A stretch of DNA of 14,736 nt from Chitinophagaceae bacterium UBA2789. GTDB taxonomy: Bacteria; Bacteroidota; Bacteroidia; Chitinophagales; Chitinophagaceae. Below, piece by piece: positions 6,791 through 13,623 of the stretch (the stretch's first letter is position 1; each line of letters opens with the position of its first letter). Below the pieces are notes generated by a model that ran no database searches, was not told the origin of the DNA, and was given only the letters and a program-made list of their open reading frames with translations. Where the stretch lies: the NCBI GenBank assembly GCA_002352145.1, contig DEHX01000004.1, positions 1-14,736 of the forward strand, read 5' to 3'. Made by a program: the position numbers and the translations under genes.

Positions 6791-7489
6791 ATGTCTGCCC
6801 AAATAAAATACTATAACCAGTTTGGCAATGCTTACCGGCAGAGTATTCTTTCCTGCCCGGAACCTGAGCTATGGACGACTGATTATGCTGAAAAAGGAAG
6901 GGTCTACAACGAAATGAAATCAAGGATTGAACAGCAACAACAATTGATAGACAACTATTTTTCTGTTCAGTGGCCGGTGCTGGATTACGGCTGTGGCTTT
7001 GGCAGGCAGGCATTCATTTTGGCAAAAAAAGGATATGAAGTTGTGGGCTGTGACAGCAGCGAAGTGTTTATCAGTATTGCTAAAGAGTTGTTTGAAAAAT
7101 CTCAATTTAAAGGAGAGTTTTTGGTAGGAGGTATTGATCACTTGCAAGGCAGGCATTTCAGCCAGGCTGTGCTTTTTGATGTTATTGAGCACATTCCCCC
7201 TGGTAAAAAAAAAGAACTGGTAACTCAGCTGGCCTCTGTCCTTATTCATGATGGTGTTTTGCTCATGTCACTACCCCATGTGAAAAAACGACTCAGTTCC
7301 CAGCTAAACAATTCCATCAGAAGACGCATAACCGGGTTATTCGCTTATTTCCGCAACCGGGAAGAGCATCCGTATTATATCCCGCAGCAAAAAGATATAC
7401 TTCAGCTTTTCGGCAAACAGTTTAGTTTGGATAGTTTTACGGCAGCGGATGAAACAGATTATTATGTTTTCCGCAGGAAAAAGGAATGA
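6791..7489 (+). CDS. Class I SAM-dependent methyltransferase
   Basis: A 232-residue cytosolic methyltransferase. Motif I is VLDYGCGFGRQ (63-73) and an acidic residue follows strand 2 (D88 in GCDSS), as expected for ribose binding. The next motifs are LFDVIEHIPPGKK (128-140) and the strand LLMSLP (157-162). It resembles the Methyltransf_11/UbiG-like group; the substrate cannot be read from the sequence. The frame is open further up to an ATG at 6761, but that would translate the terminator hairpin (MPGISSPAFF), so I start at 6791, giving MSAQIKYYNQFGN. The stop overlaps the start of the deacetylase gene as ATGA, so the two are translationally coupled and probably act on the same pathway, perhaps surface polysaccharide or lipid. 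Its promoter must lie within or before the terminator, or it depends on read-through. Confidence 0.8.
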   Translation: MSAQIKYYNQFGNAYRQSILSCPEPELWTTDYAEKGRVYNEMKSRIEQQQQLIDNYFSVQWPVLDYGCGFGRQAFILAKKGYEVVGCDSSEVFISIAKELFEKSQFKGEFLVGGIDHLQGRHFSQAVLFDVIEHIPPGKKKELVTQLASVLIHDGVLLMSLPHVKKRLSSQLNNSIRRRITGLFAYFRNREEHPYYIPQQKDILQLFGKQFSLDSFTAADETDYYVFRRKKE

Positions 7490-8805
7490 TCATTTACAGC
7501 CATAACATTACCCATCGATTAAAGTACATGGCCTATTTTTTGGGTCAAAATTTGACAGGTGAGCCATTGAGTGTCACTGACAATGTCATTCAATACTTTG
7601 ATCATCCCGGACCAAGAATTAATTATAGTAATGAACCCCTATCTCAACAGGAGTTTTGGATAAAGCCACAGGGCCTGTTGCATGAAGCAGGCATCCGGCA
7701 GTTCTCCATCGAATGTTTTGAATATAATGGCAATATTGCTTTTTTCCGCACAGAAGGTGATTTCCCTTTTGATATTTTAGCAGCTTCCTTTTTCCTGCTC
7801 AGCCGATACGAAGAATATTTACCGCATACAAAAGATACGTATGGACGGTATGCACATGAAAACTCATTGGCATATAAAGTAGGATTTTTGAATAAGCCGT
7901 TAATCAACTATTGGCTTATTGAATTCAAGAAAAGTTTGCAACTGAAGTTCACTTCACAAACTCCCGATAGTTTTTGGGATCACCACTCACCTTTCACCTT
8001 TCTCCCTACTTACGATATTGATGAAGCATATTCCTATAAGTACAAGCAATGGTGGCGGAGCGCCGGGGCTGCAATTAAAGATATTTTATCAGGTAAATGG
8101 AACAGGTTCAGGGAAAGAAGAAGGGTATTAAATGGAAAATCAGCTGATCCTTTTGATTCTTATGCATGGATAAACGATTTGCACAGGCCTTTCAAAATCC
8201 ATCCCCTTTATTTTTTTTTAGTTGCTGAGAAAACAAAAAAATATGACCGGAACATTCTTCCTTCAGAAGCAGCTTTACAAACATTGATCCGGGATCATGC
8301 AGAAAAATATGATCTGGGTATTCACCCTTCCTGGCAGAGTGGTGATGATCAATCATTGGTTAAAAAAGAAATACAGACACTGGAAAAAATCAGCAAACAA
8401 AAAATCACTGCTTCCCGCCAGCATTTTATCCGTTTCACACTACCTCAAACCTACTGGCAGCTGATTGGGGCTGGTATCAAAGAAGATTTTTCCATGGGCT
8501 ATGGAAGTATCAACGGCTTTCGGGCATCGGTGGCTTCACCATTTTATTGGTATGACCTGGAAAAAGAAGAACAAACATATCTGTTGCTCTATCCTTTTTG
8601 CTACATGGAGGCTAATTCTTTCTTTGAACAAAAACAAACCCCGCAGCAGGCACTGGAAGAGATGTTACAGTACTATCAAACCGTCAAATCGGTAAATGGC
8701 ACATTGATCACTATATGGCACAATACTTTTTTAGGAACGGATGAATTGTATAAAGGCTGGAGAGATGCCTATTACCAGTTTTTTAACCATGTAATGAAGG
8801 GTTGA
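7486..8805 (+). CDS. Polysaccharide deacetylase-like protein (DUF7033/NodB-related)
   Basis: A 439-residue protein with no signal peptide, so probably cytosolic or peripheral. The N-terminal half (about 1-165) matches what is called DUF7033 in Bacteroidota; the C-terminal half resembles the NodB/CE4 deacetylase fold. Candidate active-site motifs are TYDIDEA (175-181; D177 and D179 in the place of the TFDDG motif), GIHPSW (278-283; H280 likely metal ligand), SRQHFIRF (310-317) and WHNT (411-414; H412 as possible base). CE4 enzymes remove acetyl groups from sugars such as N-acetylglucosamine. Whether this one is active, and on which sugar, is not visible. It overlaps the methyltransferase gene by four bases and its TGA stop directly abuts the stop of the convergent EamA gene. 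Confidence 0.75.
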   Translation: MIIYSHNITHRLKYMAYFLGQNLTGEPLSVTDNVIQYFDHPGPRINYSNEPLSQQEFWIKPQGLLHEAGIRQFSIECFEYNGNIAFFRTEGDFPFDILAASFFLLSRYEEYLPHTKDTYGRYAHENSLAYKVGFLNKPLINYWLIEFKKSLQLKFTSQTPDSFWDHHSPFTFLPTYDIDEAYSYKYKQWWRSAGAAIKDILSGKWNRFRERRRVLNGKSADPFDSYAWINDLHRPFKIHPLYFFLVAEKTKKYDRNILPSEAALQTLIRDHAEKYDLGIHPSWQSGDDQSLVKKEIQTLEKISKQKITASRQHFIRFTLPQTYWQLIGAGIKEDFSMGYGSINGFRASVASPFYWYDLEKEEQTYLLLYPFCYMEANSFFEQKQTPQQALEEMLQYYQTVKSVNGTLITIWHNTFLGTDELYKGWRDAYYQFFNHVMKG

Positions 8806-9816
8806 TCACATGCCTTCTGTTTCTGGTTGCTCAGGCGGTGGTACTGCTTTAAAGGCTTTGTTTACCAGGTATACACCCAGCAATGTTACCAATCCTCCAA
8901 CTGTGATGAATATGGTTACTTTTTCATGAAATACTAACCACCCGCAAAGCACCGCTACAATGGGATTGATATAAGCATAAATAGAAGCTTGTTCCGTTGG
9001 CAAATTTTGCAAAGCATATAAATAAGCAATGAAGGCAATCAACGAACCAAAAATGATAAGGTAGGCAATAGCAGACCATGATTGCCATGGAATAACCGTC
9101 ATGGATACGGCATTACCGGTAACATTGGTAAATACAGTTAATGAAGTGCCGGCTATCAGCATCTGCAAACCCAAACTGAAATAGGGATTAAAATGTACAG
9201 CTTGTTGCTTAGTGTATAGCGTAGCAAAAGCCCAGGTCCAGGTAGCAATCAGTGAGAGGATGATGCCAAACCGAAATTCCGGATTGCCAAAATCCAATAA
9301 GTGCTCATAGAAAATAACACATACACCACCAAAACCCAGCAATAAACCGATGATTGCATTGCGGGGCAGTTGCTCTTTTGAAACAAATAAACCGATCACC
9401 ACGAGCCAGAGCGGAAAAATGGCGCCCATAATGGAGCCAAGGCCGGCAGAAATATATTTTACTCCCCATGTACTCAGTCCATTGCTGAGGATGAAATTGA
9501 GGAAGCTCAGAATAAGTATCGGTGTCCATTCTTTTCCTTTCGGTAAAGGAGCTTTTTTGTAAAGAAAGAAGGCTACATACAGCAATCCGGCGATTAGCTG
9601 ACGTATACCGGCCAGTTGTAATGCCGGCATATGCCGAACACCTTCCTTTGAAGCGATCCAGGTAGTGCCCCAAAAAAAGCAGACTAATGCCAGCGCAAAT
9701 AAAGCTTTGGCCCTTGTTCCCTTTTTCCGGATGGTAAGGGGATTAAAAGCGGCTAACTTTTTGAAATAATCAGCAGAAGTTTGAATAATAGATTTATGGA
9801 AGTCGAAAATGTTCAT
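8806..9816 (-). CDS. EamA/DMT-family permease
   Basis: A 336-residue inner-membrane protein with ten hydrophobic segments (about 37-55, 68-86, 98-117, 124-146, 153-171, 183-202, 211-231, 249-269, 279-297, 301-320), forming two EamA repeats (about 40-169 and 184-318). Typical marks are CFFWGTTWIASKEG (46-59) in helix 1 and the AYINPIVAVLCGWLVFHEK stretch (281-299) before the last helix. The drug/metabolite transporter superfamily exports amino acids, purines or other small molecules; the substrate cannot be told here. The first 36 residues are soluble and longer than usual, but no later Met comes before the first helix (next is M63), so the ATG at 9814-9816 stands. It follows purH on the same strand, but a terminator lies between them, so it probably has its own promoter in the 83-base gap. 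Confidence 0.87.
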   Translation of the reverse strand: MNIFDFHKSIIQTSADYFKKLAAFNPLTIRKKGTRAKALFALALVCFFWGTTWIASKEGVRHMPALQLAGIRQLIAGLLYVAFFLYKKAPLPKGKEWTPILILSFLNFILSNGLSTWGVKYISAGLGSIMGAIFPLWLVVIGLFVSKEQLPRNAIIGLLLGFGGVCVIFYEHLLDFGNPEFRFGIILSLIATWTWAFATLYTKQQAVHFNPYFSLGLQMLIAGTSLTVFTNVTGNAVSMTVIPWQSWSAIAYLIIFGSLIAFIAYLYALQNLPTEQASIYAYINPIVAVLCGWLVFHEKVTIFITVGGLVTLLGVYLVNKAFKAVPPPEQPETEGM

Positions 9817-9865
9817 GACTGCTGACGCTGCTTTATGCTCGGTAATATATTTAGTTTGCCCGAAT

Positions 9866-9893
9866 GAAAATAAAGAAAACCCCTTGAGGGGGT
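9866..9893 (-). terminator. Intrinsic terminator after purH
   Basis: Read on the minus strand, stem ACCCC (9893-9889) pairs with GGGGT (9883-9879) around a five-base loop (CTCAA). It is followed by a T-rich tail, TTTCTTTATTTTC (9878-9866). It starts seven bases after the purH stop codon. The stem is short but GC-rich and the tail is good, so termination of purH before the EamA gene is likely. Confidence 0.7.
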
Positions 9894-9899
9894 CAGGGC

Positions 9900-11405
9900 T
9901 TAATGTTTAAAATGCCTCATTCCTGTCATCACTAAAGCCAGGTTATGTTCTTTGCAATACTCAATTGAATCATTATCTCTGATTGATCCGCCGGGTTGAA
10001 TAAAGGCAGTAATGCCTGCCTGGTGTCCCAGTCGCACACAATCATCAAACGGGAAGAAAGCATCGCTGGCCATTACAGCGCCATTCAGGTCAAATTCAAA
10101 TTGCTTTGCTTTATCCAATGCCTGGCGCAAGGAATCAATACGGCTGGTTTGTCCGCAACCCTTGCCTACCAATTGCTTGTCCTTCACTAAAGCAATGGCG
10201 TTTGATTTAAGATGTTTACAAATGATGTTGGCAAACAAGAGGTCTTGTTTTTCTGTTTCTGTCACTTTTCTTTTTACAGTTTCGGTCCAGTCAATAAAGT
10301 TACCTTCATCAGTATCCTGTACCAGCATACCGTTGAGTACACATTTGTATTGCAGTTTTCCTTGTGGTTGTTCGTTCAGCTGCAGCAATATGCGGTTCTT
10401 CTTTGACTTCAGAGTGGCCAGTGCATCTTCATCAAATGAAGGTGCAATCAGCACTTCGAAGAATATCTCGTTGATAGCATCGGCAGTTACTTTATCAATG
10501 GTGCCATTGCATACCAGCACACCGCCGAAAGCACTTTCCGGGTCGCCGGCCAGGGCTGCATCCCAGCTTTCTTTTACAGATGGACGTTGCGCTACACCAC
10601 ACACATTTGTATGTTTGATTATCGCAAAGGTTGTATCGTTAAATTCTCTTATCAGTTGTAAGGCTGCATCCACATCCACCAGGTTATTAAAGGAAAGTTC
10701 TTTACCATTCAATTGAGTGAACAGTAGCTCAAGATCTCCGTAAAACACTGCCTTTTGATGGGGGTTTTCGCCGTAACGTAAAGACTTCTCAGGTTTATTG
10801 AAAGGCGATTCAATTGCTGTTCCATGAAAATAATTGGAAATAGCAGTATCATAGGCTGTACACACATCAAATGCCTTTATGGCAAAAGCTCTGCGCTGAT
10901 CATAGGTAGTGGCTCCCTGCTGGTCATTCAGCAGCTGGTTCAGTACAGCATAATCTTTTTTATCAGCTATCACAACAACATCTTTATGATTTTTTGCTGC
11001 TGCCCGTAACATTGAAGGTCCGCCAATATCAATTTTTTCAATAATAGCAATCTCGTCAGTCGTAGATTTTACTGTTTCTTCAAAGGGGTACAGGTCAACT
11101 ATCACAAGATCAATTTCGGGTATTTTATATTGCTGCATATCCTGCACATGCTGTGTATCATCCCTTTTGCCAAGTATGCCCCCAAATACAAGAGGGTGAA
11201 GTGTTTTTACCCTGCCGCCAAGAATAGATGGGTAGTTGGTCAGCGATTCTACAGGTGTTACAGCTACACCCAATTTTTCTATAAAAGCCTGGGTGCCTCC
11301 TGTTGAATAGATCTGCACACCTTGTGTAGCCAATGTTTGCACCAGTGTTTCCAGTCCGTCCTTGTAAAAAACCGAGATTAGTGCCGATTGTATCTTCTTT
11401 TTCAT
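9900..11405 (-). CDS. purH: Bifunctional AICAR transformylase / IMP cyclohydrolase
   Basis: A 501-residue cytosolic enzyme doing the last two steps of purine synthesis: formylation of AICAR with 10-formyl-THF, then ring closure to IMP. The N-terminal IMP cyclohydrolase domain (about 1-195) shows STGGT (34-38), GGRVKTLHP (63-71), DLYPFE (104-109) and KIDIGGPSMLRAAAKNH (124-140). The AICAR transformylase domain (about 196-501) has LRYGENPHQ (209-217), the catalytic Lys-His pair in IIKHTNVCG (K264, H265), SAFGGV (291-296), SDAFFPFDD (447-455) and QPGGSIRD (470-477). All key residues are present and the length fits (about 500-530). The frame runs 22 codons further up, but that stretch (MRLPCRQCMACS...) is Cys-rich and covers a hairpin; the ATG at 11403-11405 gives MKKKIQSALISVFYKDG, the normal start. 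It lies 73 bases after comEC. Confidence 0.97.
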   Translation of the reverse strand: MKKKIQSALISVFYKDGLETLVQTLATQGVQIYSTGGTQAFIEKLGVAVTPVESLTNYPSILGGRVKTLHPLVFGGILGKRDDTQHVQDMQQYKIPEIDLVIVDLYPFEETVKSTTDEIAIIEKIDIGGPSMLRAAAKNHKDVVVIADKKDYAVLNQLLNDQQGATTYDQRRAFAIKAFDVCTAYDTAISNYFHGTAIESPFNKPEKSLRYGENPHQKAVFYGDLELLFTQLNGKELSFNNLVDVDAALQLIREFNDTTFAIIKHTNVCGVAQRPSVKESWDAALAGDPESAFGGVLVCNGTIDKVTADAINEIFFEVLIAPSFDEDALATLKSKKNRILLQLNEQPQGKLQYKCVLNGMLVQDTDEGNFIDWTETVKRKVTETEKQDLLFANIICKHLKSNAIALVKDKQLVGKGCGQTSRIDSLRQALDKAKQFEFDLNGAVMASDAFFPFDDCVRLGHQAGITAFIQPGGSIRDNDSIEYCKEHNLALVMTGMRHFKH

Positions 11406-11442
11406 AGCTGTTGGGGGTTGAAAGCAGCAAATCGTTGAGCAG

Positions 11443-11463
11443 GCCATGCATTGCCGGCATGGC
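11443..11463. repeat. Inverted repeat in the comEC-purH gap
   Basis: Perfect 7-bp arms GCCATGC (11443-11449) and GCATGGC (11457-11463) with a seven-base loop, 16 bases after the comEC stop and 37 bases before the purH ATG. There is no T run on either side, so it is not a standard terminator. It could be a leader structure in purH mRNA, an operator, or an RNA processing site. I recognise no known riboswitch. Confidence 0.4.
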
Positions 11464-11478
11464 AGGCGCAAAACTAAC

Positions 11479-13569
11479 CTAATTCAGCTTCATCACAAAA
11501 GCACCTTGTATAGCTACATCATGCCAGGGAATTTGCAGCGAATCGCAATCCTTTTTCCAATAACGGCTCTTCCAGGAGGGCACAGAGCCATCAAATACCA
11601 CTTGTTTTATATCCAATGTTTTGGAAAGTTTGCCGATATATAACCTTGGGTTTTTAGAAATGACCAGAAGGTCAACAACCGGTTTCTTTTCTACGGACTT
11701 AAATTGAACAGATTGATCTAATAACAACACATTCTTATTCAGAAAACGGACATAATTATCATAAATGGTCAGGTTGTCAAGTTGCCGGTATTCCTTGATC
11801 CTGAAACGAATTCTAGATGGTTTCAGGTGAAAATTCCGGGCAAAATCATCTGCCAGCAAGTCAGAGTCGCCGGCGAAGTAATAGTTTCTTCCATTAATAA
11901 AATCAATCGCCCTTTTTTGAGGTACATTGTAGACAACAATTTTTTGTTGCCTCTCACTTTCTGCGAATGAATAGGAGCGCAGGGAAAAAAAGCTTAGTAA
12001 TGCCACTAAACCTGTGATCAATCCTTTTTTCTGTTTTTCCATTAGCCAGTAACTAATACCAGTGGTAAAAATTAATAAAAGGACAGCCTGGGTGATGCTA
12101 ATATGTAACCCATCCCACAATGAAAATCGGATGGTTTCAATCTCTTCAATATAGCGGTTCATTGTCCTAATAAGGAATGATAACAGCTTACCAATAAAGA
12201 CGGCTACAGGCGGGATAAATGAAATACAGCATAGCAATATTTCCCCCAATAGTATCAAACTGGAAAGCGGTACTGCAACGAAATTGGTCAGCAAAAAAAG
12301 ATTGGGAAACTGGTGAAAATGATAAATGCCAATGGGTACCGTCAGTATTTGAGCAGCAATCGTTACGGCATTTAGTTTCCAGATGAAATCGAGGAGTTTG
12401 TTGGGGATATAAAACCAGTTATAGACCGGCCGCATGAAGATGATGATACTAAGTACCGCTGCATAAGACAATTGAAAGCCTACATCCCAAAGCCAGAATG
12501 GATTGATGCAAAGCAGCAGAAAGGCAGATACTGCCATCGTATTATAAATGGAAGTTCTTCTTGATAATGATTCACCCAGCACAATGCAGGTGAACATGAG
12601 TGCTGAACGAAGAATGGATGGCTGTGCACCTGCCAGCAGGCTGAATAGCCATAAACCGGTTATGGTCAAAACTGGTCTGAGCCATTTCATTCTTTTCGCT
12701 TTTTGCAACGGTTTTAGTAACAGGCTGAGCAGCCAATAAATAAGACCAAGGTGCAAACCCGATATGGCAATGATATGTACAACCCCGGTATTGGTATAAG
12801 ATTGTACCAATGATTGTTCAAGATCATTTTTATAACCAATCAATAAAGCCTCTGCAAGGCCAAGTTCTTTCTCTTCTGTAATATTTTGTCTCAGAATATT
12901 CAGCACTTTTTCCCGGGATGAATAAATAAATTTTCTGAACCATTTTTCATTTTTGCCGGACAGTGTTTCAAATTCTTCCGGTTTTAGGTATACCTGGTGA
13001 GTAATACCCTGGAAAAGAGAATAGCGTTTATAGTCAAACCCGCCCGGGTTACCTGAGTTTTTTATTTCCTGTAAAGGTTTTTTGAAAAGAATCTGTGAAC
13101 CATAGTTCAACCTTAGCGAACTGTCTTTTTTAAAATAGAGGATTATTTTGCCTTTTACAGGTAGAGCAGAACTGTCATCCAGTAAATATTCGACTGTTGC
13201 ATTGGCTTTATATGATTTAGTTTTTTCAACTGGGGGCTCATCCAGCGTTACAATTAGTGAAGCGTTATTATTATAATGATGGCCAAGCCATGCTTTGTTA
13301 TTCCTGATATCTTTATGCCAGGCAAGTGTGGAACCGGCACAAAAGAAGATGACGGAAATGAATATGCCGTTCAGGAGGCCATACCGGTATCTTTTTGTTA
13401 ATGAGAAGAAGAAAAAGGCCATTACAGCCAATAAGCATACAGATAACATGATCAGCAGGGCAGATAGAGGTGGTTTATTATGCCATTGGAAGATAATGCC
13501 TGCTGCCAGTGCCAGCAGTAACCTTAAGAAAGGGGTTTTCTTCCAGAAATCAGCGCCATAGACCTGCAT
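11479..13569 (-). CDS. comEC: ComEC/Rec2-family DNA uptake channel protein
   Basis: A 696-residue polytopic inner-membrane protein. Hydrophobic helices near 13-28, 35-56 and 64-84 lead into a soluble DUF4131-type region (about 90-215) ending in the typical NSGNPGGFDYKRYSLFQGI (171-189). The Competence domain follows (about 240-510) with HIIAISGLHLGLI (265-277), AGAQPSILRSALMF (313-326) and WDVGFQLSYAAVLSI (361-375). ComEC carries single-stranded DNA across the inner membrane in natural transformation. The C-terminal part (about 535-696) sits where other members have a metallo-beta-lactamase domain, but no HxHxDH is visible; VDLLVISKN (632-640) stands where DLLKxxHHGS would be. This makes it a probable non-catalytic remnant. 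The start ATG is at 13567-13569, 54 bases after the upstream gene's stop, with a hairpin between. Confidence 0.93.
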   Translation of the reverse strand: MQVYGADFWKKTPFLRLLLALAAGIIFQWHNKPPLSALLIMLSVCLLAVMAFFFFSLTKRYRYGLLNGIFISVIFFCAGSTLAWHKDIRNNKAWLGHHYNNNASLIVTLDEPPVEKTKSYKANATVEYLLDDSSALPVKGKIILYFKKDSSLRLNYGSQILFKKPLQEIKNSGNPGGFDYKRYSLFQGITHQVYLKPEEFETLSGKNEKWFRKFIYSSREKVLNILRQNITEEKELGLAEALLIGYKNDLEQSLVQSYTNTGVVHIIAISGLHLGLIYWLLSLLLKPLQKAKRMKWLRPVLTITGLWLFSLLAGAQPSILRSALMFTCIVLGESLSRRTSIYNTMAVSAFLLLCINPFWLWDVGFQLSYAAVLSIIIFMRPVYNWFYIPNKLLDFIWKLNAVTIAAQILTVPIGIYHFHQFPNLFLLTNFVAVPLSSLILLGEILLCCISFIPPVAVFIGKLLSFLIRTMNRYIEEIETIRFSLWDGLHISITQAVLLLIFTTGISYWLMEKQKKGLITGLVALLSFFSLRSYSFAESERQQKIVVYNVPQKRAIDFINGRNYYFAGDSDLLADDFARNFHLKPSRIRFRIKEYRQLDNLTIYDNYVRFLNKNVLLLDQSVQFKSVEKKPVVDLLVISKNPRLYIGKLSKTLDIKQVVFDGSVPSWKSRYWKKDCDSLQIPWHDVAIQGAFVMKLN

Positions 13570-13591
13570 ACTGAAAAGTAATAACTCCCGA

Positions 13592-13621
13592 AATACCCGG
13601 CAATACTACTTTCCGGGTATT
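13592..13621. repeat. Strong inverted repeat before comEC
   Basis: Perfect 9-bp arms, AATACCCGG (13592-13600) and CCGGGTATT (13613-13621), with a 12-base loop. Read on the minus strand it begins two bases after the stop of the TPR-like gene and ends 22 bases before the comEC start. The bases after the stem (TCGGGAGTTATTAC) are not a clean T run, so it may be a weak terminator, an mRNA-stabilising 3' structure, or a regulator of comEC. Function is inference. Confidence 0.5.
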
Positions 13622-13623
13622 CG

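Noticed and set aside
10012..10716. Plus-strand open frame of 234 codons
   Set aside because: It lies fully inside purH on the opposite strand. purH has all its family motifs, and the product here is Ser/Cys-rich with no recognisable domain.
11406..11471. 22-residue N-terminal extension of PurH
   Set aside because: Cys-rich, overlaps an inverted repeat, and PurH proteins normally start at the KKKIQSALISV segment.
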